Positions 48,253 to 57,850 of a stretch of 64,000 nt of DNA are shown in pieces; position 1 is the stretch's first letter, and every line of letters begins with the position of its first letter. The notes under the pieces were generated by a model. That model saw nothing but the letters and a program-made list of their open reading frames with translations. It was not told where the DNA came from and made no database searches. Position numbers and translations under genes: made by a program. The DNA is taken from the NCBI GenBank assembly GCA_000309945.1, contig CM001633.1, forward strand, positions 5,135,174 to 5,199,173. Reading direction: 5' to 3'. This stretch comes from Leptolyngbyaceae cyanobacterium JSC-12. Lineage in GTDB: Bacteria > Cyanobacteriota > Cyanobacteriia > Leptolyngbyales > Leptolyngbyaceae.

Positions 48253-51200
48253 ATGGGCGAGTTTATGTCATCACTAATGGATCGCGTTTGGGAAATCCTG
48301 GGTTGGGTATTTGTGTTAAACGGGGAAGTCTTCCAGACTGTGACGACTTTACCAGGAGGTATGACCCTTGCTATTTGTGTGGTTCTGCTGGCAGGGCTGT
48401 CGCTGGCAATAGGTCAAGCCATCGTCTTATTTATTAACCGCGTTAAACCTATCCGGTTTATCTTCACGTTGCTCATTAGTGCAATTTTATATTTGTTTGA
48501 ATTTTTGTTTCTGGTACTCAGCACATGGCTCATTTGTTTGTTGCCCGGCTCCGTTGATGTACCGCTTCCAGCTTTGGTTATCGTTCTGGGGTTAAGTTAT
48601 GCGCCGTTATTATTCAGCTTTTTGGGAGCGTTGCCATATTTGGGGTTTCCGCTGTTAAGGATTCTCTCTATCTGGCATTTACTGGCGATGGTCGTGGGCT
48701 TTGGTGCAATCGCGAATATTGGTGCTGGGTTTGCCTTTGGGTATGTAGCCTTTGGTTGGTTTGTGAAAGAACTGCTGAGTAATACCGTTGGTCAGCCCAT
48801 TGCTCGCTTGGGTAGAGCTATTTCTGAGCGCGTTGCAGGAGTAGACCTGGCAGACAACCGGGCAGAACTGGCTGAACGAGTTCAGTCTCGCTTCAGTAGT
48901 CTCTCTTCACCCATGGTGTCTGCTTCACAAACAACACTTCCCGAAGTACAAGCGCTAATCCAGGCAAGCGATCGCTCCCATCCCCAAGCTGCTCAGGCAA
49001 TTGCTCAAGCTGTTACAGCCCATCCCTTATCAGCCACCAGTAGCGTTCTGCTGCAAGACACTGGTGCGATCGATTCCCTAGTGGAATTTACCTACAAAAC
49101 CAGCAGCATTCCTAAACCAATCAAACTGGTTCTGAGTTTACTGGGCTTAGTGGGACTGTTTGTCGTCGTGATGATTTTGCTACGCCCAATCAGAGACGGA
49201 CTGTTTGGTTGGTACGAAACCTTGCCCCGTTTTACTCGCTTGATATTTGATCTGAGTTGGATCGGCATCGTTGCCATTATCTTTGCTGGGCTGTTAGCGC
49301 CGCTTGAAACCTTAGGTTGGTGGGCTGGTTGGTTTGGCGATGAAGTTGATACCGCTCAAGCTGCTGTTCCTGCTGGTTCCATCCCCTTTGACTGGGACAA
49401 CAACGACAAACCATCACGCTACCTTATCTATCTTGACGGTGTTGGGCAATCTGGCGAGGCATACACCCCCGATGTTGAGGACTTTTTGACCGCCCTAAAG
49501 CCAGCACTCCCGGAAGATATAGAACTGGTACATGGGTTAATGATGTATTCCGTTTTGAACAAGCCCTTGAATGAAGACCGACCGTTGGCGTTTTTGTGGA
49601 AACTGGCAGATAAAATGCGTTGGAAAAATCCAATGGCGCTACTGGGCTTAATGGTCAACGTGCGAAATGCATTGATCGTGATGGTGTCAGCGGATAAGCG
49701 CTACGGTCCCATCTATAATCGCGGCATTGCTCAAGTGCTTTACAACGGCTTAGTCAAGAGAGGTTATCCACCTGGTAGTGGTATCCCGATTACGCTAGTT
49801 GGCTACAGCGGGGGTGCTCAAATGTCTGTTGCCTCTGCTCCTTACTTGAAACAGGCGTTAGAAGCACCCATCGATGTCATCTCGCTGGGGGGGGTGATGA
49901 GTGCAAACAACGACTTCCTGAAACTAGAGCATCTTTATCACTGGATTGGCGACAAGGATGTGGTGCAGCGGTTAGGTCCCTTGCTGTTTCCTGGACGCTG
50001 GAAGTTCTTCATATTGTCTTACTGGAATCGGGCCTTACGCAAGGGTAAAATCTCGATTCTCTCATCTGGACCGGTGGGGCATCAGGTTCCAGGCGGATAC
50101 ATGGACCCTAACGCATTTTTACCGGATGGACGCAGTCATTTACAACAAACAATTGAATTCATTCTGCAAGTTCTAACTGGGAATCTGTTGGAGACGAAAC
50201 AGCGCTTTCCAGTTAAATCCAGTAATTATTCACTCTATAAGCAAGCAGACTTTAACAATCCAGCTTATTACCCACTGAATCAAACTGTTGATGTAACTCA
50301 GTATCCAGCGATCGCATCCTGGATGGGTCGCTTAATTTTGCCCAACCGAGACGCCCGCTCAACCGTCCGAGGGGTGCTGTTTGAAGTTCACCATACCGCA
50401 CCTGGCTATGAGCACTTAGTTGGACAAAGAGTGATCCTGCGTTGGGCAAATCTCCCTATGATCAAAGATCTGGTGCAAGCCGCGAGACGGGATTTGCACT
50501 TCAGCGCCGATGCGGAATACACCAGTAAATATGGCGGCTTAATTCATCCTGAACGCCTGAACCACTGGCAACAGGTGGGACCATTGGAATCATTGGCAGG
50601 CTCCTATCCAACAGACGACATGATTGTGATGTTGAACGAGCCAGTGGAAGTTGAAGAAGGTGAAGTTAATGACAGTCAACCACCTCTATCATCTTTCCCA
50701 TCCCCTCATCCCATCCCCTCCACAATTCTTCGCATCTGCAGCCAACCCGTCCAAATCACTGGGCGCTTTTATGCCTTGGTGCGGTTTGTGCAGCCCATTC
50801 CTGGAACAGATCAGTTTCGAGTGGTGCATTTCAACAAAGCAACCCGCGACTTTAATGGAGCAGAGGATGTGGTGCGGTTACCAGAAGTGGTAGTTGCTGC
50901 GGCATATGGTAGCTCTCCATCAACTAGCCGCGGTCTGGAAAGGTCTCCGTTCAATGAAACTGGCTGGTACATTTACGGTGCCAAGGATGATCGGGGCGTT
51001 TTCGTAGTGCAGGCGTTGGGACCACGGGCATTATTCCGCTTGCAACCAGAGGAAGTGGTATTTGGCAAGAAAGCATCTTACCGTTACATTCGCAAACGGT
51101 CCTGGGCAAATATTAAGGCGCAGAAGGGAGATATTTCATCAGTTTTGTGTGTGGGGAATAATCATGTCTCCCCTTCAGCGATTCAAACTGCCATTGATGA

Positions 51201-52050
51201 TTGGAAAGAGGGCGATCGCGCATTGTTAATCCACGTCTATGGTGGGATTGGAGGTAAAAAGGCAGAACCAGCCGCGGCTACCCCCATTTTCTTTGGACAC
51301 TTCGCTTTTGGTGTAGCGAAGGTAGTTCGTGAACCGTTGACTGATGAATTGCGATTCGACTTACGTTATCACCAGGTATATACCCATAACACGGATGGGT
51401 TAATTGCAGGCACTCTTCACTGGTCACGGTACATGGGCGATCGCCAGTTTGGGTGGCTCGGCACCCGTCCTGTGTGTGACATTCTGATCAAACATGATGC
51501 TTTTACTGGTTATTACGACTTTTCTACCGGGCGGCAATCGCCCTTTGACTATATGCTGGCGCAACTAGAAGTGATGACTGCCCGCTATCGAATTGGAGAC
51601 GGAACTGGAGGCACCTACGTCGGTGCAGCTAGCAACTGTGCTCAAGATTCTAACCAGGCAATGTTTGCCAGTCTGCGACAAATCGAGCGCAAAATTCGTG
51701 CCAATGCAGATGCCCTACAGCGATGGAGCGAAGTCCATCCTGAACAAGCCTATCGTTTCAAAGACTTGCTTGCCCTGGGTAAGGAACTTAAACAGCAACT
51801 ACAGCCATTAGGTGGAGAACAATCTGCTTGGGAACGCAACGAATATAACTTAGGGACCACTCTGGAAGATGATCCCATCCACAACTTGTTGACTGGACTA
51901 GGCAGTTGGCGAACTATGCTGCCCCGTCTGGCTAGCGATACAGTCGTTAAAGTTTTTCTTGATCATGGTGCAAGCGTTTGGGTACTGCGAACCAATCAAG
52001 TCGGGGGCTATGATCCTGACATTGAGCCGATCGCTCCGATGACGTTGTAA
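48253..52050 (+). CDS. Large membrane-anchored hydrolase-like protein, 1265 residues
   Basis: About eight hydrophobic segments lie in residues 1-370 (for example TLAICVVLLAGLSLAIG, IFTLLISAILYLFEFLFLV and LVLSLLGLVGLFVVVMILL), then a large soluble part. Around 390-620 it resembles an alpha/beta hydrolase: RYLIYLDGVGQSGE and a GYSGGAQMS nucleophile elbow with Ser519. The far C-terminal part has FFGHFAFG (His1016) and VGAASNCAQDSNQAMF (Cys1129), an arrangement like permuted papain-type (YiiX/LRAT-like) domains where the His precedes the Cys. The family is known to me only as uncharacterised large cyanobacterial proteins. A lipid- or envelope-directed hydrolase is inferred. Starts at 48253 or 48265 are both possible. 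Confidence 0.8.
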   Translation: MGEFMSSLMDRVWEILGWVFVLNGEVFQTVTTLPGGMTLAICVVLLAGLSLAIGQAIVLFINRVKPIRFIFTLLISAILYLFEFLFLVLSTWLICLLPGSVDVPLPALVIVLGLSYAPLLFSFLGALPYLGFPLLRILSIWHLLAMVVGFGAIANIGAGFAFGYVAFGWFVKELLSNTVGQPIARLGRAISERVAGVDLADNRAELAERVQSRFSSLSSPMVSASQTTLPEVQALIQASDRSHPQAAQAIAQAVTAHPLSATSSVLLQDTGAIDSLVEFTYKTSSIPKPIKLVLSLLGLVGLFVVVMILLRPIRDGLFGWYETLPRFTRLIFDLSWIGIVAIIFAGLLAPLETLGWWAGWFGDEVDTAQAAVPAGSIPFDWDNNDKPSRYLIYLDGVGQSGEAYTPDVEDFLTALKPALPEDIELVHGLMMYSVLNKPLNEDRPLAFLWKLADKMRWKNPMALLGLMVNVRNALIVMVSADKRYGPIYNRGIAQVLYNGLVKRGYPPGSGIPITLVGYSGGAQMSVASAPYLKQALEAPIDVISLGGVMSANNDFLKLEHLYHWIGDKDVVQRLGPLLFPGRWKFFILSYWNRALRKGKISILSSGPVGHQVPGGYMDPNAFLPDGRSHLQQTIEFILQVLTGNLLETKQRFPVKSSNYSLYKQADFNNPAYYPLNQTVDVTQYPAIASWMGRLILPNRDARSTVRGVLFEVHHTAPGYEHLVGQRVILRWANLPMIKDLVQAARRDLHFSADAEYTSKYGGLIHPERLNHWQQVGPLESLAGSYPTDDMIVMLNEPVEVEEGEVNDSQPPLSSFPSPHPIPSTILRICSQPVQITGRFYALVRFVQPIPGTDQFRVVHFNKATRDFNGAEDVVRLPEVVVAAAYGSSPSTSRGLERSPFNETGWYIYGAKDDRGVFVVQALGPRALFRLQPEEVVFGKKASYRYIRKRSWANIKAQKGDISSVLCVGNNHVSPSAIQTAIDDWKEGDRALLIHVYGGIGGKKAEPAAATPIFFGHFAFGVAKVVREPLTDELRFDLRYHQVYTHNTDGLIAGTLHWSRYMGDRQFGWLGTRPVCDILIKHDAFTGYYDFSTGRQSPFDYMLAQLEVMTARYRIGDGTGGTYVGAASNCAQDSNQAMFASLRQIERKIRANADALQRWSEVHPEQAYRFKDLLALGKELKQQLQPLGGEQSAWERNEYNLGTTLEDDPIHNLLTGLGSWRTMLPRLASDTVVKVFLDHGASVWVLRTNQVGGYDPDIEPIAPMTL

Positions 52051-52082
52051 AAGGGGACGAGAGTCAGGATTGAACCACACTT

Positions 52083-52316
52083 CTCGTCGTTGGGAGACGC
52101 AGTTGCTGGCGTCGCTTCTGTAGTACGCTGATTAATTTCTGGGTCTTCCAAGCGGGATAAGGAAACAAAAGATGAAATTCCCCAGACCAGAATTAGAACT
52201 AGTGTTAGCAGCAATAATCGGATATTCCGATAAATAAAGTTGTCATTAGATTTAGCTAAGGTTGGTATATGTCCAGCAAATGACTGAATTAGATTGTTAG
52301 TCAGAGGGGCTGTCAA
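52083..52316 (-). pseudogene. N-terminal remnant of an RND efflux pump
   Basis: The frame contains NIRLLLLTLVLILVWGISSF then SLSRLEDPEINQR, the first TM helix and following conserved LPRxEDPE segment of AcrB-type RND transporters (normally about 1000 residues). Similarity ends near residue 78; the rest of the pump is missing. Reading towards the pump it starts head-on with the tetR remnant, overlapping its 5' end by 15 bases, so the original intergenic region has been lost or rearranged. Confidence 0.8.
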
Positions 52317-52825
52317 TTGATCGTTTAGCGATAGAACTGGGTATGAGCAAAAGTGGCTTGTTTGCCCATTTCGGCTCTAAAGAAGAGTTGCAACTGGCAG
52401 CGATCGCCATGGCGCTGGATATTTGTACAACCGAGGTGATTCAACCTGCCAAAGAGGCTCAACCGGGGATCGCTCGTTTGCAAGCATTGTTCGATGCCTG
52501 GTGTTCTTATGGCAAGCGCAAGGTGTTTCGGGGCGAATGTTTCTCTGCTGCAGTTGCCGCAGAGTTTGATAGTCGTCCTGGTATTGTGCGCGATCGCTTG
52601 GCTGATTTAATACATTAATGGCTAACATTATGGGAACAGTTTATTCAAGAAGCAAAAGACTTGGGAGAACTGCGTGCCAATGTAGATGCAGCACAGATGG
52701 CGTTTGAATTGCACACGATGATGTGGGGTGCCAACGCAATGCTGCAGTTGGATAACAATAAGGAAATGGGGGAACGAGTTAAAAAGGCAATCCGCGATCG
52801 CTTAAGAGGACAAAGTTTAATTTAA
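52302..52825 (+). pseudogene. TetR-family regulator, truncated and with an in-frame stop
   Basis: A helix-turn-helix appears as GLSIDRLAIELGMSKSGLFA then HFGSKEELQLA, typical of TetR repressors. The first helix and start codon are missing: an in-frame TAG precedes SEGLSI. The frame then continues through a TetR ligand-binding core (FRGECFSAAVAAEF) to a TAA at 52616-52618, after which the same frame continues WLTLWEQFIQEAKDLGEL and ends ANAMLQLDNN to 52825. So both ends of the gene are damaged. It faced the RND-pump remnant, so it probably was its repressor. Confidence 0.85.
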
Positions 52826-53206
52826 TGCGGTACTAATGACTCGCTGTAACTCTTCTTCGGTCCAGGGTTTGTAAAGACATGCATGTAGATTAGCTTCTGT
52901 CCTGGCACGTTCGATCGCTGCTTCATCAGCCTGTCCAGTAATCATCACTGTAATAATTTCGGGAAACCGTTGATGTACTTGAGCCAAGAACTCATCTCCT
53001 TTAATGTTTGGCATCAACCAATCAGACACAATTATCAAAATCTTAATCTGTTCTTGCTCTAGTTCATCAATCACAGTCCAGGCTTCTTCAGCACTGCGGG
53101 CAACCTCATACACATAGCGACTTCCAAATAATCGCTTCAACTGTGCTTTGAGAGCCATCAAAACAACTGCTTCATCATCCACACAAAGAATGGCAGCATC
53201 AGACAT
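52817..53206 (-). CDS. Receiver-domain response regulator
   Basis: 129 residues from MSDAAILCVDDEA; GGAGAG lies eight bases upstream, so ATG 53206 is preferred over the TTG further up. Complete receiver: Asp10-Asp11, phosphoacceptor Asp62 (IIVSDWLMP), Thr in VMITGQ and Lys in YKPWTEEEL. The KPWTEEEL ending is common in receivers linked to c-di-GMP or HD-GYP systems, but here no output domain follows. The stop overlaps the end of the tetR pseudogene by nine bases on the opposite strand. It lies 29 bases downstream of the split membrane kinase and is its likely partner. Confidence 0.9.
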   Translation of the reverse strand: MSDAAILCVDDEAVVLMALKAQLKRLFGSRYVYEVARSAEEAWTVIDELEQEQIKILIIVSDWLMPNIKGDEFLAQVHQRFPEIITVMITGQADEAAIERARTEANLHACLYKPWTEEELQRVISTALN

Positions 53207-53235
53207 TGCACCGTCTCTCCAGATTTTTAACTCAA

Positions 53236-54318
53236 TCAACTTTGCTCACTAGTTTCTAGAGGTAACCAAACCCTAAACTGAGTATGTCCTGGTTGACTCT
53301 CTACCTTCATGAACCCCTGGTGTTTATCAATGATTTTTTGACAGATATACAACCCTAAACCACTTCCTTCTCCAGGAGGTTTCGTTGTGAAAAAGGCCTC
53401 AAACATCTTCTGTTGAATCTCTTCTGGAATACCTTCTCCAGTATCTGTAATACTGACCTCAATCCCATTTCCCTGCATATAAGTTGCAATAGTTAATGTC
53501 CCACCCGATTCCATTGCTTGAATAGCATTGTGAACCAAATTTGTCCAAACCTGAATCAATTCATCAGGATATCCTAAAACACCAGGAATATCTTGATAAT
53601 CCCGCACTATCTGGATATTTCGTTTGAGTTGATTATGGTACATTTCAAGTACATTTTCTAACCCATCCGTGACTCGTAGTGGCTGTTTCTTATTACTTTG
53701 ATCAAAACGAGCATAACTTTTGAGAGCAAACACAATCTTAGAAGAGCGATCAACTGCCCTTAAAATCATCTGACTATTCAGAAATGAACAAGTCAAGTTA
53801 TAGGCAAGTTGTATCGCCCATTCACTCTGATCTCCCTTTAGAAGAGGCAGTAAAAACTCAAATTCTTCATGAATGCCCATATCGATTAAGAGATCGGCCA
53901 CATATCTTGCGTCCTCAATCTCATGGGCTTGTAGTTGACTAGTCATTCTACGTTTAAGTTCCCGATCTTGAATAGTGATCGAGGATGATTGCGCATTGAG
54001 AACTCGAGTTATCAGCTGAAAGAAGCTTTCTTGCTCTTCAGAATTCAAGCGTTGAGTTAAGTAAGGTAGTTCAACAAAAGCTTCTTGCAATGCATTGCAC
54101 GTATTGCTGGCTGATGCCTTGATCGCACCTAGGGGATTATTAATTTCGTGAGCAACTCCAGCCACCAATTGCCCTAAGGCTGCCATTTTTTCTTGTTGGA
54201 TTAACTGATTTTGCGTCTGTTGTAGCTCTTGGAATGCAGTCTCTAATTCTCGATTTTTTTTGTGCAGTCGTTTACTAAATTCATGAAACAGAAGACTAAC
54301 AATAATCGCAGCAAAAAA
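53236..54318 (-). pseudogene. C-terminal half of a membrane histidine kinase interrupted by IS200
   Basis: Carries the end of the second TM helix (FFAAIIVSLLFHEFSKRL), a coiled coil (NRELETAFQELQQTQNQLIQ), HisKA (AGVAHEINNPLGA; His63 of the leftover frame that starts within the IS at 54336), and HATPase_c (NLVHNAIQAMESGG, DTGEGIP, GSGLGLYICQ). The 5' part of the same gene lies beyond the IS at 54831-55421. Removing 54319-54830 rejoins both parts in frame to a 557-residue protein. This fragment alone could be translated from a TTG inside the IS end, so a soluble kinase core might persist. Confidence 0.85.
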
Positions 54319-54830
54319 TGAACTACCCCGCTGCAAGCAGACGGGGTATCAGAATCAAAAAAGAGTAAGCTGCTCATCTCGGTGTAGCTTGAGATATTCG
54401 TTACCCTGATTTTTGACGTAGTTCGCAATCATCCCTTCATCCCCGTGTTTCCCAACTGTACTTGCAAAATAGCCATCACTCCAAAACTCTCCACCCCATA
54501 GCTTTTGCTTCACCTGAGGACAACGCCGAAACACTTCCCTTGCGGTCAAACTCTTGATCATTTTGACCAATTTGGTCACGCTGTATGTCGGCACCGATTG
54601 GACTAAAAAGTGCACATGGTCTTTGTCTACACCGATTTCTATAAATTTAATCTCGTAGCGTTTCTCAATCTCCAGGCAAACTTCTCGCAAAACTTCATCG
54701 ACCTGTTCATCAAACACAGCCCGCCGATACTTTGCTGGAAACACAAGGTGGTATAGCAAAACCGTAACGTTATGACTTTTGTGGATGTACTCGCTCATCC
54801 CTGCATTTTACGCTGCAGAGCAGCGGGGAA
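54319..54830 (-). mobile_element. IS200/IS605-group insertion sequence, single-ORF type, 512 bp
   Basis: Intact Y1 transposase gene flanked by subterminal hairpins: at the left end CGCTGC-TCT-GCAGCG and at the right end ACCCCG...GCAG CGGGGT. No terminal inverted repeats or target duplication, as expected for this group. The ends were placed at TTCCCC (54830) and GTTCA (54319) because this makes the host kinase continue in frame across CAA/TTT. Exact borders could shift by one or two bases. Confidence 0.85.
54355..54798 (-). CDS. tnpA: IS200-type Y1 transposase
   Basis: 147 residues. The HUH metal-binding motif is DKDHVHFLVQ (His61 and His63) and the catalytic Tyr127 lies in IANYVKNQG, as in TnpA of IS200/IS605 elements that move single-stranded DNA. 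Neighbour TnpB is absent. The ORF is intact, so the element may be active. Encoded on the same strand as the kinase it interrupts. Confidence 0.93.
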   Translation of the reverse strand: MSEYIHKSHNVTVLLYHLVFPAKYRRAVFDEQVDEVLREVCLEIEKRYEIKFIEIGVDKDHVHFLVQSVPTYSVTKLVKMIKSLTAREVFRRCPQVKQKLWGGEFWSDGYFASTVGKHGDEGMIANYVKNQGNEYLKLHRDEQLTLF

Positions 54831-55421
54831 TTGACCCATAGAGATTAAAGAAAAGGCTGTTCCTAAATCTGCAAGTTTACGAGTCTGATTTTTCTGCCGA
54901 ACCTGGAGCTTTTCTAAGGTTAAAATTTCGGCATATAATTCATCATAAATCTCATCAAGACCGTCTGCATCTACCTTGATGGCTTCCTTCACCTTTCCTT
55001 GCTCGATCAGCATGAGCACATCGTCAATTTTAGTCTTATAGCGTGCATAGCCATTGAAAAATTTTTCCAGGTTAAACTGTTGATCAAGTTGATCAAATTG
55101 GTGAAGTTTATCCAACACTTCACGAGTGTTTTGTCGGTTTTCAGCCAGTTCCTCAGTCAGGTCTTTGTCAATTTTCCCTTTGGAAATACCTTCCCATTCC
55201 AATGCATTGAGTCTGCTAACTTGCTCTTTGACTTGAGTTAAAAGAAGTCGTGCATCGTTGCTTCGCTCTGCTATCTGATTGAGCTGATAAATGATTGCAG
55301 CACTCGCGATCGCAACTGCAACGGCAGGCAGCAATATCGACCAGGTTGCAAATTTAAATCTTAGACTAGACAGAGCATTCGCAAATTGAGCACTTGCAGG
55401 ACGAGCCAAGAATTTAACCAT
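54831..55421 (-). pseudogene. N-terminal half of the IS200-split membrane kinase
   Basis: 197 codons from MVKFLARPASAQFANALSS: a TM helix (LLPAVAVAIASAAIIYQL), an extracytoplasmic helical bundle (NDARLLLTQVKEQVSRL and EKFFNGYARYKTKIDD), and the start of the second TM helix (GTAFSLISMGQ) where the IS begins. The helical bundle resembles four-helix sensor domains. In the genome it reads on into the IS, ending after about 11 foreign residues. Together with 53236-54318 it makes a kinase of 557 residues. Confidence 0.85.
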
Positions 55422-55854
55422 GTATCTGAAAAATCAAATAAAAAAGTATCCTTAAACTTCACGCTGGGTACGAATGAACACACAACTTACTTAACCTGAT
55501 CCTAAAGAAACAATGTGACATTCTTGTGACAACCGTTGGTTGTCAGAGCCTGCGATGGGCATTGGAGTCTGCATTCGCTCAAAGCAGTTTAGAAGTTTAG
55601 AACTGTGTCAAACGCATATCAGAGATTCGTTATTGAAAATCTTTCTGACTATTTACAGCGATATATCTATTTCCATCGACTCAAGGGTGCTCATCATTTT
55701 GGAAAAATCAGCCTTTGAGAGCATCACTCAAAATGGCCGACAATTTTTTACAAAACTTTACTTTATGTTATTGCGACTTATTCTAAACTAGCCTTTACTA
55801 GCTTATTGATTTTTATTCTCAATAAGTTAGAGATTTGTTCAACATATTGACACT
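55422..55854. other. isiA upstream region
   Basis: 433 bases between the split kinase (minus) and isiA (plus). A frame at 55540-55791 has no support. It is AT-rich near isiA and should carry the iron-responsive promoter; the inverted repeat at 55802-55826 lies here. Confidence 0.5.
55802..55826. promoter_or_regulatory. Inverted repeat before isiA, candidate Fur-type operator
   Basis: Perfect 8-bp arms cttattga/tcaataag with a 9-base spacer, ending 28 bases before the isiA start. AT-rich palindromes in this position of isiA genes are usually FurA sites. A match to any defined Fur box was not computed; a leader hairpin is the alternative. Confidence 0.45.
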
Positions 55855-56883
55855 ATGCAGACATACGATAATCCGACGGTCAAATATGACTGGTGGGCAG
55901 GGAATGCCCGCTTCGCCAATCTGTCTGGTCTATTCATTGCGGCGCATGTCGCTCAAGCCGCACTCATTACGTTTTGGGCAGGTGCTTTCACATTATTTGA
56001 AATCTCTTGGTTTGACCCAACCCGTCCCATGGGCGAACAAGGAGTCATTCTCCTACCTCACCTTGCGACATTGGGACTGGGTGTAGGAGATGGAGGAAAA
56101 GTGATTGATACGTATCCTTATTTTGTTGTAGGGGCAGTTCATCTGATTTCCTCTGCAGTATTGGGGGCAGGGGCATTGTTCCACACTTTTCGAGCACCCG
56201 AGGATCTCAAAACCGCAACGGGACAAGCCAAGAAATTCCATTTTGAGTGGAATGACCCCAAGCAGTTGGGGCTAATTTTAGGGCACCATCTGCTATTTTT
56301 GGGTTTCGGAGCGTTGTTATTGGTGGCTAAAGCTATGTACTGGGGCGGGCTTTACGATGCAGCATCACAAACAGTGCGAATCGTCACAGCGCCAACTCTA
56401 AATCCAGCCATTATTTACGGCTATCAAACTCATTTTGCGAGTGTTGACAATCTTGAAGATTTGGTTGGTGGTCACATTTATGTGAGTATCCTGCTAATTG
56501 CGGGTGGTATTTGGCATATCCTTGTACCGCCGCTGAAGTGGGCAAGAAATGTGCTAATTTTTTCAGGCGAAGCAATTTTGTCTTACTCATTGGGTGGAAT
56601 TGCATTAGCTGGTTTCGTCGCTGCCTATTTCTGTGCTGCGAATACGCTGGCATATCCTGTTGAGTTTTACGGCGCACCCTTAGAAATAAAACTGGGAATT
56701 GCTCCCTACTTTGCAGACACTGTAGCGTTGCCCCTGGGTGCTCATACTCCACGATGCTGGTTAGCAAATACTCATTTCTTCCTAGCATTCTTTTTCTTAC
56801 AAGGGCATCTGTGGCACGCATTACGAGCAATGGGATTTAATTTCCGTCAACTTGAGCAAGCACTCAATTCCGTAGAAGTTTGA
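55855..56883 (+). CDS. isiA: Iron-stress-induced chlorophyll-binding protein (CP43')
   Basis: 342 residues, typical length of IsiA. Six TM helices with His-rich chlorophyll-binding positions, for example [80 protein letters not shown] and [19 protein letters not shown]. The long lumenal loop of PSII CP43 is absent, as in IsiA/Pcb antennae. It surrounds photosystem I under iron starvation and dissipates or harvests light. It is followed by flavodoxin (isiB) and isiC on the same strand. A terminator-like hairpin follows the stop, which fits the usual excess of isiA mRNA over isiAB. Confidence 0.95.
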   Translation: MQTYDNPTVKYDWWAGNARFANLSGLFIAAHVAQAALITFWAGAFTLFEISWFDPTRPMGEQGVILLPHLATLGLGVGDGGKVIDTYPYFVVGAVHLISSAVLGAGALFHTFRAPEDLKTATGQAKKFHFEWNDPKQLGLILGHHLLFLGFGALLLVAKAMYWGGLYDAASQTVRIVTAPTLNPAIIYGYQTHFASVDNLEDLVGGHIYVSILLIAGGIWHILVPPLKWARNVLIFSGEAILSYSLGGIALAGFVAAYFCAANTLAYPVEFYGAPLEIKLGIAPYFADTVALPLGAHTPRCWLANTHFFLAFFFLQGHLWHALRAMGFNFRQLEQALNSVEV

Positions 56884-56896
56884 TTCCTCACAGAGC

Positions 56897-56957
56897 AGAG
56901 GGATTTCTCCAACATCATGATTATGAACGGATAGAATCCCTCTTTCTTAAATTTTTG
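56897..56957 (+). terminator. Hairpin with T-rich tail after isiA
   Basis: Arms agagggatt (56897-56905) and aatccctct (56935-56943), then TTCTTAAATTTTT. Located just after isiA and before isiB, so probably a partial terminator giving more isiA than isiAB transcript. The other 280 bases before isiB show no further feature. Confidence 0.65.
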
Positions 56958-57240
56958 TATCAACATTCGAAGCCGTAATTTCTCCTTAGAATCGGGTTGG
57001 TATTGCCCTGGTTGTAGACAAAGGATGCCTCTTTTATTAGAGGATGTATTAGAGGATAGTTATGCGTTATCAAGTTGCGATCGCATTCAGAATTTGAAAC
57101 ATTACTGGATATGTATACTGCTCAAGCCAGATTATCAAAATAATGCTTGGGATAAACTTATCCAGATCTAACATCCCTGTCATTGAGAGGAAGATTCACA
57201 GTCAATCCAATTGCTAAACAACAGCATAGTAGGAGTAAAG

Positions 57241-57753
57241 ATGGCAAAAATTGGTTTGTTTTATGGTACTCAAACTGGCAAAACTCAAACAGTTGCTGAA
57301 TTAATTCAGAAAGAGTTTGGTGGTGATAGCGTTGTTGATCTATATGACATCGCAAATGCCGATCCCAGTGACTTTGAAGCATATCCATACATTATTGTAG
57401 GTTGTCCAACCTGGAATATTGGTGAGTTACAAAGTGACTGGGAGGGCTTCTACGATGAATTAGATGCAATTGACTTTAAGGGCAAGAAAGTTGCATATTT
57501 TGGTACTGGCGACCAAATCGGTTATGCAGATAATTTCCAAGATGCTATGGGTATTTTGGAAACAAAGATTTCTACCCTGGGTGGTACAACCGTTGGCTAT
57601 TGGTCTACTGATGGTTATGATTTCAGTGAATCAAAGGCGGTTCGGAATGGAAAGTTTGTTGGATTAGCAATTGATGAAGATAACCAGTCTGAACTGACAG
57701 ATAGTCGCATCAAATCGTGGATTGCTCAATTGAAGCAAGAGTTTGGTATCTAA
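57241..57753 (+). CDS. isiB: Flavodoxin
   Basis: 170 residues from MAKIGLFYGTQTGKTQT (FMN phosphate loop T-Q-T-G-K-T). Further FMN contacts are in VGCPTWNIGELQSDW and FGTGDQIGYADNF, and the C-terminus YWSTDGYDFSESKAV is the long-chain flavodoxin insert. It replaces ferredoxin in photosynthetic electron transfer when iron is scarce. AGGAG lies upstream of ATG 57241. It forms an operon with isiA and isiC. The family match is very clear. Confidence 0.96.
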   Translation: MAKIGLFYGTQTGKTQTVAELIQKEFGGDSVVDLYDIANADPSDFEAYPYIIVGCPTWNIGELQSDWEGFYDELDAIDFKGKKVAYFGTGDQIGYADNFQDAMGILETKISTLGGTTVGYWSTDGYDFSESKAVRNGKFVGLAIDEDNQSELTDSRIKSWIAQLKQEFGI

Positions 57754-57850
57754 CCTGTGTTGAAAGGAAGAATTTTGATGACACGAACTTCTTCCTTTCA
57801 TTGATTTGTTTACAGATCGTTCGAGGCAATACTCTTTTAAGGATTTACGA

